NCBI RefSeq assembly: GCF_008801815.1
Contig: NZ_VZOX01000007.1
DNA: 64,000 nt
Reading direction: 5' to 3' (one strand)
DNA from: Edwardsiella anguillarum
Lineage (GTDB): Bacteria > Pseudomonadota > Gammaproteobacteria > Enterobacterales > Enterobacteriaceae
The notes beneath the pieces were generated by a model. The model was not told where the DNA came from. It saw only the letters and a program-made list of their open reading frames with translations, and did not search any database. Position numbers and translations under genes: made by a program. Below, piece by piece: positions 25,001-33,868 of this stretch. How positions within the stretch are numbered: the stretch's first letter is position 1; each line of letters opens with the position of its first letter.

Positions 25001-26077
25001 CTAAACGGCTATTTTACCCTGTTCCACGCGGAACATCTTGCCCTTTTCATCAACCATGTCGCCGACCTGATCGGCGTTGACCGCGCTGACAAACACCTGT
25101 GCGCCGGTAGCTTTCAGCCGTTCGGCAAGCAAACGGCGCCGCCCGGCATCCAGCTCAGAGGCGAAGTCATCGATCAGATACAGACACTGACGGCCGCTGT
25201 GACGCGTCAGGTATTCTCCCTGTGCGAGGCGCAGCGCGCACATCAACAATTTTAGCTGTCCGCGCGACAGCAAATCCTCAACCGGCGTACCGTCGGCGCG
25301 GATGCGGAAGTCCGCCTTATGCGGCCCCTGCGCGGTATAGGTCAGCGCCCGATCGCGCTCAAAATGACGCTCCAGCAGCTCAGCATAATCGCCCTCGCGA
25401 TCCCAGCCGCGCATAAACGAAAAGGATAGCGCATACTCTGGTAAAAACTGGCTGCAGGTTGCCGCAATATCCTGTGCGATAGCCTCGCTGTAGGCCGCCC
25501 GCAGCGCGCTGACCTGCTCGGCCAGCGGCACCAGCTCCTGATCCCAGGGCCGGATTTGGGCATAGCGCGTCACCTGACGCAGCGCGGCATTGCGCTGCTT
25601 CAACACCCGCCGCAGATTGTTCCACGCGGTAAAAAAGCCCCGATCGCCATGAAAACAGCCCCAGTCCAGGAAGGACCTGCGGTATTTAGGTCCGCCGTTG
25701 AGCAGGGTAAACCCCTCCGGGGTGATCAGCTGCATTGGCAGCATCTGCGCCAGCTCAGCCACTTTATGACCGTCGCTGCCGTCGATGCGAACCTTGCTGT
25801 CCCCCTGGCGATCCTTGCTCAGCCCGACAGCCAGCTCCCGCCCGCCGCCGTCATCAATACGGCCATGCAGCACAAACGCGGCGCAGTCGTGACGGATCAC
25901 CCGCCCGGCCTGCAGGCTGCGAAACGCCCGCCCGTGCCCCAGCGTATAGATGGCCTCCAGCACGCTGGTCTTTCCACTGCCGTTCGCGCCGACCAGAAAA
26001 TTAAACCCAGGGGCCAACGCGAGATCGGCCTCTTCGATGTTACGAAAATCACGGATCACGAGACGGGTCAATGCCAT
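25001..26077 (-). CDS. recF: DNA replication and repair protein RecF
   Basis: RecF starts at ATG 26077 (MALTRLVIRDFRNIEEADLAL), 358 aa; an earlier GTG at 26083 is rejected because the family begins at MSLTRL. The Walker A motif is GANGSGKTS near residue 30; the ABC-type signature lies in LLSRGQLKLLMCAL and Walker B in CLYLIDDFASELD. It loads RecA with RecO and RecR at gaps. In this genome the dnaN-recF gap is 76 bp and folds into two hairpins. Confidence 0.98.
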   Translation of the reverse strand: MALTRLVIRDFRNIEEADLALAPGFNFLVGANGSGKTSVLEAIYTLGHGRAFRSLQAGRVIRHDCAAFVLHGRIDDGGGRELAVGLSKDRQGDSKVRIDGSDGHKVAELAQMLPMQLITPEGFTLLNGGPKYRRSFLDWGCFHGDRGFFTAWNNLRRVLKQRNAALRQVTRYAQIRPWDQELVPLAEQVSALRAAYSEAIAQDIAATCSQFLPEYALSFSFMRGWDREGDYAELLERHFERDRALTYTAQGPHKADFRIRADGTPVEDLLSRGQLKLLMCALRLAQGEYLTRHSGRQCLYLIDDFASELDAGRRRLLAERLKATGAQVFVSAVNADQVGDMVDEKGKMFRVEQGKIAV

Positions 26078-26095
26078 GCACACCGCCCTGCCATG

Positions 26096-26138
26096 GCCGC
26101 GGCAGATCCGCCGCGGCGCAAAGACTCACTACGTGAGT
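26096..26138. repeat. Two hairpins in dnaN-recF gap
   Basis: GCCGCGG/CCGCGGC (26096-26117) and ACTCAC-TAC-GTGAGT (26124-26138) form two consecutive stems between dnaN and recF. Neither has a T-tract. dnaN and recF are almost contiguous in E. coli, so this gap is an addition that could change the amount of RecF made. Confidence 0.55.
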
Positions 26139-26153
26139 AAAGGAGCGCCATCG

Positions 26154-27254
26154 TTACAAACGCATCGGCATCACGACATACACCGCCGCCTGGCTGGCGG
26201 CATCTTCTATCTGTACGCTGGAAACCGCATCCGTCAGCATCATCACCACCCGCTCACACTTCAGGGCGTTTAGCACATCTAGAACGTAGCTCACGTTAAA
26301 GCCGATCTCTAGATCGCTGCCCGGATAGTCCACGTCCAGCAGCTCCTCGGCCTCCTCCTGCTCCGGGTTGTTAGCCGTGATCTTCAGCTGGTTATGGCTG
26401 ACGTGCAGACGTACGCCGCGGAATTTCTCATTGGAGAGGATCGCCGCGCGGGCAAAGGCCTGCTTTAGCTCGTCACAGCCGGCCTCCAGGGCTTTATCTG
26501 GGTTCTTCGGCAATACGCGCCGATAATCAGGGAAACGGCCATCGACCAACTTGGAGGTAAAGATGAATCCCCCGACGTGAGCGCGCAGATTATTGCTACC
26601 AATCTGCAGGCGCAGCGGCGTCTCGCCGCCGTCCAGCAGGCGCATCAGTTCAATCACGCCTTTACGCGGTACGATCACCGAATGGCTCGGCAGGCTCTGA
26701 CCGATCGGCATTGAACAGACCGCCAGGCGATGACCATCCGTCGCCACGGTGCGTAGCTCTTCGCCCTCGGTTTCAAACAGCATGCCGTTCAGATAATAGC
26801 GGACGTCCTGATGGGCCATGGAAAACTGCGTCGCTTCGATCAGGCGCTTCAGCGTCGCCTGCGGCAGGGTAAACTCCACCTCGCTCTGCCAGTCATCCAG
26901 GTTAGGAAAATCCACGGCCGGTAGGGTGGAGAGAGAAAAACGGCTGCGCCCGGAGCGGATCAGCATGCGATCGCCGTCCAAGGCCACCGAAATTTCGGCG
27001 CCGTCCGGCAAACCACGGCAAATATCCAGAAACTTACGCGCCGGGACCGTCGTCGCTCCCGCTTCATGGGGCTGTACCAGGGGCACCCTGGCTACCATCT
27101 CCATCTCGAGATCGGTGCCGGTCAGCGACAGATGGCCATCTTCCACCTGCAGCAACAGGTTACCCAGAATCGGCAACGTAGGGCGCCCGCCCAGCGGGCT
27201 GCTCACCTGTTGCAACGGCTTGATAAGATGCTCACGCTCAACAATAAATTTCAT
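26154..27254 (-). CDS. dnaN: DNA polymerase III beta sliding clamp
   Basis: DnaN is 366 aa, as in E. coli. It has three similar clamp domains; characteristic stretches are MKFIVEREHLIKPLQQV, LGGRPTLPILGNLLLQVEDG, GLPDGAEISV, and the C-terminal VVMPMRL tail that belongs to the hydrophobic binding pocket. The dimeric ring tethers polymerases and Hda to DNA. It starts 24 bp after dnaA in the same operon. Confidence 0.99.
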   Translation of the reverse strand: MKFIVEREHLIKPLQQVSSPLGGRPTLPILGNLLLQVEDGHLSLTGTDLEMEMVARVPLVQPHEAGATTVPARKFLDICRGLPDGAEISVALDGDRMLIRSGRSRFSLSTLPAVDFPNLDDWQSEVEFTLPQATLKRLIEATQFSMAHQDVRYYLNGMLFETEGEELRTVATDGHRLAVCSMPIGQSLPSHSVIVPRKGVIELMRLLDGGETPLRLQIGSNNLRAHVGGFIFTSKLVDGRFPDYRRVLPKNPDKALEAGCDELKQAFARAAILSNEKFRGVRLHVSHNQLKITANNPEQEEAEELLDVDYPGSDLEIGFNVSYVLDVLNALKCERVVMMLTDAVSSVQIEDAASQAAVYVVMPMRL

Positions 27255-27278
27255 ATCGCTACGATGACTGTTAGGTAA

Positions 27279-28670
27279 TTAGGATGACAACGTTCTGATT
27301 AGATTAGAAAAATCTTCTTTGATGTCGTGACTTTCTTCGCGCAGCTGCTCAATCTTACGGCAGGCGTGCAGCACCGTGGTATGGTCCCGGCCACCAAAGG
27401 CATCGCCGATCTCCGGCAGGCTGTGGTTGGTCAGCTCCTTGGCCAACGCCATCGCCATCTGGCGCGGGCGGGCAACGGAGCGGGAGCGGCGCTTGGACAA
27501 CAGGTCGGCCACTTTAATCTTGTAGTACTCCGCCACCGTCTTCTGAATGTTGTCGATGGTGACCAGCTTCTCCTGCAGCGCCAACAAGTCACGCAGCGCT
27601 TCGCGGACAAAGTCGATGGTGATCGCCCGCCCGGTAAAGTTGGCGTTGGCGATCACCCGATTCAGCGCCCCCTCCAGCTCACGGACGTTCGAGCGCAGGC
27701 GCTTGGCAATGAAGAAAGCTACCTCGCCCGGCAGGCGAATGTCGTTTTCGTCGGCCTTCTTCATCAGAATAGCGACGCGCGTCTCCAGCTCCGGCGGCTC
27801 GATAGCCACCGTTAGTCCCCAGCCGAAACGCGACTTAAGGCGATCTTCTACCCCGTTGATCTCTTTCGGATAACGATCGGAAGTCAAGATGATTTGCTGA
27901 TTGCCCTCCAGCAGCGCATTGAAGGTGTGAAAAAACTCCTCCTGTGAGCGCTCCTTATTGGCAAAAAACTGAATATCGTCGATCAGCAGCGCATCGACAG
28001 AGCGGTAGTAGCGCTTGAACTCTTCGATAGCGTTATTCTGCAGCGCTTTGACCATATCCTGAACAAAGCGCTCGGAATGCATGTACACCACCTTGGCGTT
28101 AGGCTTGCGCGCCATGATGCCATTGCCTACCGCATGCAGCAGGTGCGTTTTACCCAGGCCGGTACCACCGTATAGAAACAGCGGGTTATAAGCGCCACCC
28201 GGGTTATCCGCCACCTGACGCGCCGCCGCGCGCGCCAGCTGGTTAGACTTACCCTCAACAAAGTTATCGAAGGTGTGCTTAGGGTTAACGTTGGAGCGAT
28301 AGGAGAGCTCCGGCTGGGCGGTAACCCGCTCCCAGCTCGGTCGCGCCGGACTGCTGGTCCGAACGGCGGCCGGCGCCACGCTCACGCCGCTACTGGCGGC
28401 GCTGCTAACCGCAGCCGGGGCTGCCGGCTTGCTGCCCACCTCAAAACGCAGCACCGGCGCATCGGAACCGCAAAAGTCATTAAGTAACCCATTAATATTA
28501 TTTAAATATTTATCACGAACCCAATCAAGAACAAAGCGGTTGGGCGCATACAGCGCCAGCGTGTTGTCACTGAGCTCCGCCTGAAGAGGACGGATCCACA
28601 TGCTGAATTCTGTGGCAGGTAACTCATCCTGCAATCGGGCAAGACACTGCTGCCAAAGCGAAAGTGACAC
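27279..28670 (-). CDS. dnaA: Chromosomal replication initiator DnaA
   Basis: DnaA starts at GTG 28670, as in E. coli, with GGAG 6 nt upstream, giving 463 aa; the longer frame to 28781 is not used. Domain I (about 1-90) begins MSLSLWQQCLARLQ, domain II is a variable Ala/Pro linker, and domain III is the AAA+ core with Walker A GGTGLGKTH and Walker B LLIDDIQFF. Domain IV ends with the DNA-binding signature GGRDHTTVLHACRKI, which reads TTATNCACA boxes. DnaA boxes upstream suggest autoregulation. oriC is about 31 kb away, as in other enterics. Confidence 0.99.
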   Translation of the reverse strand: MSLSLWQQCLARLQDELPATEFSMWIRPLQAELSDNTLALYAPNRFVLDWVRDKYLNNINGLLNDFCGSDAPVLRFEVGSKPAAPAAVSSAASSGVSVAPAAVRTSSPARPSWERVTAQPELSYRSNVNPKHTFDNFVEGKSNQLARAAARQVADNPGGAYNPLFLYGGTGLGKTHLLHAVGNGIMARKPNAKVVYMHSERFVQDMVKALQNNAIEEFKRYYRSVDALLIDDIQFFANKERSQEEFFHTFNALLEGNQQIILTSDRYPKEINGVEDRLKSRFGWGLTVAIEPPELETRVAILMKKADENDIRLPGEVAFFIAKRLRSNVRELEGALNRVIANANFTGRAITIDFVREALRDLLALQEKLVTIDNIQKTVAEYYKIKVADLLSKRRSRSVARPRQMAMALAKELTNHSLPEIGDAFGGRDHTTVLHACRKIEQLREESHDIKEDFSNLIRTLSS

Positions 28671-28806
28671 GGCGGACTCCACTCGAACAAAGATAAATAA
28701 GAAATGATTAGGGTGCTTAGGGTTTTTCATTACCGGAAATGCAGCCGGTAGCCCGCGGCGCGCAATGCGGCCGGATCCCAACGGGGCGGCGGGATCATAA
28801 ACAGGT

Positions 28807-28962
28807 TACCCACAACTTGACCACTTCCTGGTCACCGCTTGCGCGGCATACTCGCACAACCGCCCCTCACAAGAAAGGGATCGCGATCGGGATGGCGGAT
28901 CATAGCCTAAACCGCACAGAAGATCCTCTCCTTCTGCACAGAATCGATCCTTTTTATCCACA
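28807..28962. promoter_or_regulatory. DnaA-box containing dnaA promoter region
   Basis: The 724-bp gap between dnaA and rpmH (28671-29394) holds divergent promoters and no gene that I can support. A perfect DnaA box TTATCCACA sits at 28954-28962 and a near match TTACCCACA at 28807-28815. E. coli dnaA is repressed by DnaA bound to a TTATCCACA box in its promoter, so the same is likely here. Several GATC sites also occur. Confidence 0.75.
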
Positions 28963-29103
28963 GACCAACCGGCCCCCTGTATGGATTATCCCTTTTCCTA
29001 TGCAATATAGCGTTAACGGCAGCACAAAGCGGAGACTTTCAGAAAAACCGTTGATCAATACCGCACCGATCCCAAGATCGACAGAAGGATCACACTAAGA
29101 TCC

Positions 29104-29131
29104 TTGCGCTTTGGTAGGGAGTCCGTATAAT
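29104..29131 (+). promoter_or_regulatory. Promoter of rpmH operon
   Basis: TTGCGC (29104-29109) and TATAAT (29126-29131) are separated by 16 bp and face rpmH, giving a leader of about 260 nt. The -10 is a perfect consensus, as expected for a strongly expressed ribosomal operon. Confidence 0.7.
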
Positions 29132-29394
29132 TTGCCACCCACGCGTTACGCCTGCGTTCTGTTGCCGGAAACGCAGTACCCCAACCCTCCGGAAGGTTAG
29201 GTGTGACGGTGACAGCGGGTTTACCCGTGTGAGCCCAGGTGAGCTGCTTGGCATAAGTCAATTGACTCAGGACTGTACAATTATTACAATCCTGCCTCTT
29301 TAATATATGCGATTGAGGCGTCGGTCGTTCTCACGTCGAGTAGCCAAACGCGTTTACTGATCAGTAATTATTTAAAGTTTAGGTAGAAATCGCT

Positions 29395-29535
29395 ATGAAA
29401 CGCACTTTCCAACCGTCCGTATTGAAACGCAACCGTACCCACGGTTTCCGTGCTCGTATGGCAAACAAAAATGGCCGTCAGGTTCTTGCCCGTCGCCGCG
29501 CTAAAGGCCGCGCTCGTCTGACCGTAGCCGGTTAA
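29395..29535 (+). CDS. rpmH: 50S ribosomal protein L34
   Basis: The 46-residue protein begins MKRTFQPSVLKRNRTHGFR and is rich in Arg and Lys throughout, as expected for L34, which binds 23S rRNA. The last residues are LTVAG. It is followed by rnpA after 17 bp. It is too short for many open reading frame lists but is certain from sequence identity and from the fixed rpmH-rnpA-yidD-yidC order. Confidence 0.99.
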   Translation: MKRTFQPSVLKRNRTHGFRARMANKNGRQVLARRRAKGRARLTVAG

Positions 29536-29552
29536 TTTAGCTGACCAGATTA

Positions 29553-29912
29553 GTGGTTAAGCTAAGTTTCCCTAGGGAGTTACGTTTGTTAACTCCCAAT
29601 CACTTCAATTTCGTCTTCCAGCAACCGCAACGAGCCGGTACGCCCCAACTTACCATTCTCGGCCGTATGAACTCGCTGGGGTATCCCCGCATCGGTCTTA
29701 CTGTCGCCAAAAAGCATGTCAAACGCGCTCACGAGCGTAACCGCATCAAGCGCCTGACACGCGAAAGTTTCCGTCTGCGTCAGCATTCGCTGCCAGCCAT
29801 GGACTTTGTGGTAATCGTCAAAAAGGGTGTTCAGGAACTCGATAATCGGGCGCTGACAGAGATGTTGGAAAAATTATGGCGTCGCCATTGTCGCCAGGCT
29901 CGCGTCTCCTGA
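29553..29912 (+). CDS. rnpA: Ribonuclease P protein component
   Basis: RnpA is 119 aa, as in E. coli, and starts at GTG 29553, the same unusual start codon. It is the basic cofactor of the RNase P ribozyme, which trims 5' ends of pre-tRNA. The hallmark RNR motif lies in KRAHERNRIKRLTRESFR. The gene overlaps yidD by 37 bp at its 3' end in another frame, a conserved arrangement that couples their translation. Confidence 0.98.
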   Translation: MVKLSFPRELRLLTPNHFNFVFQQPQRAGTPQLTILGRMNSLGYPRIGLTVAKKHVKRAHERNRIKRLTRESFRLRQHSLPAMDFVVIVKKGVQELDNRALTEMLEKLWRRHCRQARVS

Positions 29913-30130
29913 TTGCGCTGATACGCGGTTATCAGCGCTTTATCAGTCCGCTGCTTGGGCCGCACTGTCGCTTCCATCCCACCTGCTCACAGTACGGAAT
30001 TGAGGCATTGCGCAGGTTTGGGGTGGTAAAAGGCAGTTGGTTGACACTGAAACGCGTATTAAAATGCCACCCTTTGAACCCGGGTGGCGATGATCCCGTG
30101 CCGCCAAAGACCAATAACAGAGAACATTAA
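29876..30130 (+). CDS. yidD: Membrane protein insertion efficiency factor YidD
   Basis: YidD is 84 aa (85 in E. coli). An amphipathic N-terminus (SRLLIALIRGYQRFISPLLG) is followed by the family Cys motif HPTCSQYGIEALRRFG and KRVLKCHPLNPGGDDPVP. It is a peripheral inner-membrane protein that helps YidC or Sec-dependent insertion. It overlaps rnpA upstream and ends one base before the yidC start codon, so the three are translated together. Confidence 0.96.
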   Translation: MASPLSPGSRLLIALIRGYQRFISPLLGPHCRFHPTCSQYGIEALRRFGVVKGSWLTLKRVLKCHPLNPGGDDPVPPKTNNREH

Positions 30131-30131
30131 G

Positions 30132-31757
30132 ATGGATTCGCAACGTAATCTATTCCTCGTCGCTCTGCTGTTCGTGTCCTTCTTGATCTGGCAGGCCTGG
30201 CAGACGGACCACAATCCGCAGCCGGTCGCTCAGACAGCAGGACAGAGCGTAAGTGACACCGCTAGCCAGGCAGTACCGGAAAGCGGCCAGGGTAAGCTTA
30301 TTACGGTTAAGACCGACGTACTGGCTTTGACCATCAACACCCGCGGTGGTGACATCGAGCAGGCCGATCTGCTGGCCTACCCGGCTACTCTGGGCTCAAA
30401 TACCCCGTTCCAGCTGCTGGAAACCACGCCGCAGTTTGTCTACCAGGCTCAGAGCGGCCTGACCGGCAAGAGCGGTCCGGATAACCCGGCTAACGGCGCC
30501 CGCCCGCTGTACAGCGCTAACCAAACCAGCTACGAAATGCTGCCGGGCCAAGATGAGCTGCGAATCCCGCTGACCTATACCGCTGCGAACGGCGTTATCT
30601 ACACCAAAACCTTCGTTCTTAAGCGCAATGACTACGCTATCGCCGTTGACTATAAGGTGAAAAACGACAGCCACGACGCACTGGATCTGACCCTGTTCGG
30701 TCAGCTCAAGCAGTCTGTCGATCTGCCGAAGCACCGCGATACCGGCAGCAATAACTTTGCGCTGCACACCTTCCGCGGCGCGGCTTACTCCTCCAGCGAT
30801 GACAAGTATCAGAAGTACAGCTTCAGCGATATCGAAGACAAGAATCTGAACGTGCAGACGAAGGGCGGCTGGGTCGCCATGCTGCAACAGTACTTCGCCA
30901 CCGCCTGGATCCCGCACGACAGCGGCGTAAACACCTTCTACACCGCCAATCTGGGCAACGGCCAGGCCGCTATCGGCTATAAAGCACCGTCCGTCAGCGT
31001 CGCGCCAAACACAGAGAAGGTGCTCAGCACCACGCTGTGGGTCGGCCCGGAGCTGCAAAGCGACATGGCTGCCGTTGCGCCACACCTCGATTTGACCGTG
31101 GACTATGGCTGGCTGTGGTTTATCTCTCAGCCGCTGTTTAAGCTGCTGCAGCTGATCCACAGCTTCGTCGGGAACTGGGGCTTCGCTATCATTATCATCA
31201 CCTTTATCGTTCGTGGCATCATGTACCCGCTGACCAAGGCGCAGTACACCTCGATGGCCAAGATGCGTATGCTGCAGCCCAAGCTGCAGGCCATGCGCGA
31301 ACGTATCGGCGATGACAAACAGCGCATGAGTCAGGAGATGATGGCGCTGTACAAGACCGAGAAGGTTAACCCGCTGGGCGGCTGCTTCCCGCTGCTGATC
31401 CAGATGCCTATCTTCCTGGCCCTGTACTACATGCTGATGGGCTCCGTCGAGCTGCGTCAGGCGCCGTTCGCCCTGTGGATCCATGACCTGGCCGCGCCAG
31501 ACCCGTACTACATCCTGCCTATCCTGATGGGCGTAACCATGTTCTTCATCCAGAAGATGTCGCCAACAACCGTCACCGATCCGATGCAGCAGAAGATCAT
31601 GACGTTTATGCCGGTTATCTTTACCGTCTTCTTCCTGTGGTTCCCGTCAGGTCTGGTGCTGTACTATATCGTCAGCAACCTGGTCACCATCATCCAGCAG
31701 CAGCTGATTTACCGCGGCCTGGAAAAACGCGGCCTGCACAGCCGGGATAAAAAATAA
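30132..31757 (+). CDS. yidC: Membrane protein insertase YidC
   Basis: The start at ATG 30132 (MDSQRNLFLVALLFVSF) gives 541 aa, against 548 in E. coli. An N-terminal anchor helix is followed by a large periplasmic beta domain (about 25-340) and five C-terminal helices. The insertase core is visible in FIVRGIMYPLTKAQYTSMAK, with the hydrophilic-groove Arg, and in LGGCFPLLIQMPIFLALYYML. The tail is basic. YidC inserts and folds inner-membrane proteins, including ATP synthase subunits encoded 25 kb away. A terminator follows at 31785. Confidence 0.98.
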   Translation: MDSQRNLFLVALLFVSFLIWQAWQTDHNPQPVAQTAGQSVSDTASQAVPESGQGKLITVKTDVLALTINTRGGDIEQADLLAYPATLGSNTPFQLLETTPQFVYQAQSGLTGKSGPDNPANGARPLYSANQTSYEMLPGQDELRIPLTYTAANGVIYTKTFVLKRNDYAIAVDYKVKNDSHDALDLTLFGQLKQSVDLPKHRDTGSNNFALHTFRGAAYSSSDDKYQKYSFSDIEDKNLNVQTKGGWVAMLQQYFATAWIPHDSGVNTFYTANLGNGQAAIGYKAPSVSVAPNTEKVLSTTLWVGPELQSDMAAVAPHLDLTVDYGWLWFISQPLFKLLQLIHSFVGNWGFAIIIITFIVRGIMYPLTKAQYTSMAKMRMLQPKLQAMRERIGDDKQRMSQEMMALYKTEKVNPLGGCFPLLIQMPIFLALYYMLMGSVELRQAPFALWIHDLAAPDPYYILPILMGVTMFFIQKMSPTTVTDPMQQKIMTFMPVIFTVFFLWFPSGLVLYYIVSNLVTIIQQQLIYRGLEKRGLHSRDKK

Positions 31758-31784
31758 CCCACGCTGATGCAGCGAGGTACCAGG

Positions 31785-31812
31785 GGGGCGGTCATCAGAC
31801 CGCCCCTTTTTT
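31785..31812 (+). terminator. rpmH-rnpA-yidD-yidC terminator
   Basis: GGGGCGGTC-ATCA-GACCGCCCC, a 9-bp perfect stem, is followed by a run of six T. It lies about 28 bp after the yidC stop. Confidence 0.92.
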
Positions 31813-31861
31813 CTTGTCGCCCGCCGCGCGGGCCAGCACTCAAAGCCAAAAGAGAGAGAAT

Positions 31862-33229
31862 ATGATCAGCTCATCCGACACCATCGTCGCCCAGGCTACC
31901 GCGCCGGGACGCGGCGGCGTGGGGATCCTGCGCGTATCCGGCCCGCAGGCGCAGGCCGTAGCCCTGGCGCTATTGGGCAAGCTGCCCAAGCCGCGCTATG
32001 CCGACTACCTGCCGTTCCGAGACCATGATGGAACCCCGCTGGATCAGGGCATTGCCCTCTATTTCCCCGGCCCCAACTCCTTTACCGGAGAGGATGTGCT
32101 GGAGCTACAGGGCCACGGTGGGCCGGTGATCCTCGATTTACTGTTAAAGCGTATTCTGCAGCTGCCGGGACTGCGCATCGCCCGTCCAGGAGAGTTCTCC
32201 GAACGCGCGTTTCTCAACGATAAAATGGATCTGGCGCAGGCCGAGGCGATTGCCGACCTTATCGACGCCAGCTCAGAGCAGGCGGCGCGCTCGGCGGTCA
32301 ACTCGCTGCAGGGCATCTTCTCGGCGCGCATCCATCAGCTGGTCGAGTCCCTGATCCACCTGCGCATCTACGTCGAGGCCGCCATCGACTTTCCCGATGA
32401 AGAGATAGACTTTCTCTCCGACGGTAAGGTGGAGGCTCAGCTGAATGCGGTGATGGATGAACTGGCCGGCGTACGCACAGAGGCACGCCAGGGCAGCCTA
32501 CTGCGTGAAGGGATGAAAGTGGTGATCGCCGGACGCCCCAACGCCGGGAAATCCAGTCTGCTCAACGCGCTGGCCGGACGAGAAGCGGCTATCGTCACCG
32601 ATATCGCCGGCACCACTCGCGACGTCCTGCGTGAGCATATTCATATCGATGGCATGCCGCTGCACATCATCGATACCGCCGGGCTGCGCGAGGCCAGCGA
32701 CGAAGTGGAGCGTATCGGCATTGAGCGCGCCTGGCAGGAGATCGAGCGCGCCGATCGTGTACTGTTTATGGTCGACGGCACCACCACCGACGCCACCGAT
32801 CCCGTCACCATCTGGCCCGATTTTATCGCGCGTCTGCCGTCCAGCCTACCCATTACCGTGGTGCGTAATAAGGCGGACGTAACCGGTGAGCCGCTGGGGA
32901 TCAGCGACTGCGATGGCCATACGCTGGTACGCCTGTCGGCTCGCACCGGCGCCGGCGTCGACGTACTGCGCGATCACCTCAAGCGCATTATGGGCTTTGA
33001 CACTCGTCTGGAGGGGGGATTTCTGGCGCGCCGCCGTCATCTGCAGGCGCTGGATCAGGCCGCCCTGCACCTGCAGCAGGGAAAAGATCAGCTGCTCGGC
33101 GCCATGGCCGGAGAGCTGCTGGCCGAAGAGCTGCGTCTGGCGCAGCAGTCGCTCAGCGAGATCACCGGCGAATTTACCTCTGACGATCTGCTGGGACGCA
33201 TCTTCACCAACTTCTGCATCGGCAAGTGA
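31862..33229 (+). CDS. mnmE: tRNA uridine-5-carboxymethylaminomethyl modification GTPase MnmE
   Basis: MnmE starts at ATG 31862 (MISSSDTIVAQATAPGRGG), 455 aa (454 in E. coli). The N-terminal folate-binding domain is followed by a helical domain and an inserted G domain, with G1 GRPNAGKSS, G2/G3 DIAGTTRD and DTAGLRE, and G4 NKAD. The C-terminal CIGK motif, needed for modification, is present. With MnmG it modifies the wobble uridine of several tRNAs; mnmG is also in this window beside oriC. In E. coli the tryptophanase genes follow mnmE; here a smrA-like gene does. Confidence 0.98.
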   Translation: MISSSDTIVAQATAPGRGGVGILRVSGPQAQAVALALLGKLPKPRYADYLPFRDHDGTPLDQGIALYFPGPNSFTGEDVLELQGHGGPVILDLLLKRILQLPGLRIARPGEFSERAFLNDKMDLAQAEAIADLIDASSEQAARSAVNSLQGIFSARIHQLVESLIHLRIYVEAAIDFPDEEIDFLSDGKVEAQLNAVMDELAGVRTEARQGSLLREGMKVVIAGRPNAGKSSLLNALAGREAAIVTDIAGTTRDVLREHIHIDGMPLHIIDTAGLREASDEVERIGIERAWQEIERADRVLFMVDGTTTDATDPVTIWPDFIARLPSSLPITVVRNKADVTGEPLGISDCDGHTLVRLSARTGAGVDVLRDHLKRIMGFDTRLEGGFLARRRHLQALDQAALHLQQGKDQLLGAMAGELLAEELRLAQQSLSEITGEFTSDDLLGRIFTNFCIGK

Positions 33230-33263
33230 GGCTACGCCGAAACGAACGCCGACCCGCCCGGCG

Positions 33264-33839
33264 TTATCCCCGTCGTTTCTGGTGACGCTCGCGGTTATCC
33301 ACCTTACGCCGCTCGCTCTTACGCAGCAGGATATAGAGCGCGCCGCTGCCGCCGTGGCGCCTATCGGCGCTGTGTATCGCCATCACGTCAGGGATCTGCG
33401 GCAGCCAGGCGCTGACATAGCTTTTCAGCAGCGCCTGAGGCTGGCTGCGCTCCCCTTTGCCATGCAATACCAACGCGGTACGAACGTCGCGCGCGATGCA
33501 GTCCGCCACGAACTGCAGCAGCGCGGCGCGCGCCTCAACCAGTGTATGACGGTGCAGATCCAGAACCGCCTGCAGCGCATATTTCCCCAGCCGCAGCTTA
33601 CGGTAAACCCCGTCTTGGATCCCCTCACGCTTAAATCCCAGCAGATCGCACGGGCGTAGCATCACGACCGATACCATCGAGAGCGAATCCAGAGACACAT
33701 CCAAGGTCTGCTGCGCAGCCGCCCGCCGGGCCAGCTGCGCCTCACTGGGTGGCGCGGCGCGCGCCGTCGACACGCGGCGATCCGATACCAGCGGTTTCAC
33801 GCCGGCCATCTCTTGGCAAAACAGCTGATGGCTATCCAT
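33264..33839 (-). CDS. smrA: Smr-domain DNA endonuclease SmrA-like (YdaL)
   Basis: The likely start at ATG 33839 (MDSHQLFCQEMAGVKPL) gives 191 aa. The N-terminal half is a basic, flexible linker; the C-terminal half is an Smr domain with LDLHRHTLVEAR and LVLHGKG, and ends GSGALYILLRKSERR. Related E. coli YdaL (SmrA) nicks or cleaves DNA and lies elsewhere in that genome. The MutS2 Smr fold is the closest analogy. It is convergent with mnmE, separated by 34 bp. Confidence 0.85.
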   Translation of the reverse strand: MDSHQLFCQEMAGVKPLVSDRRVSTARAAPPSEAQLARRAAAQQTLDVSLDSLSMVSVVMLRPCDLLGFKREGIQDGVYRKLRLGKYALQAVLDLHRHTLVEARAALLQFVADCIARDVRTALVLHGKGERSQPQALLKSYVSAWLPQIPDVMAIHSADRRHGGSGALYILLRKSERRKVDNRERHQKRRG

Positions 33840-33868
33840 TCTTATCTTCCTTATCTCCTCGCACAACC

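Noticed and set aside
30396..31484. 362-codon frame antisense to yidC
   Set aside because: It mirrors yidC codons and has no ribosome binding site or homology signal.
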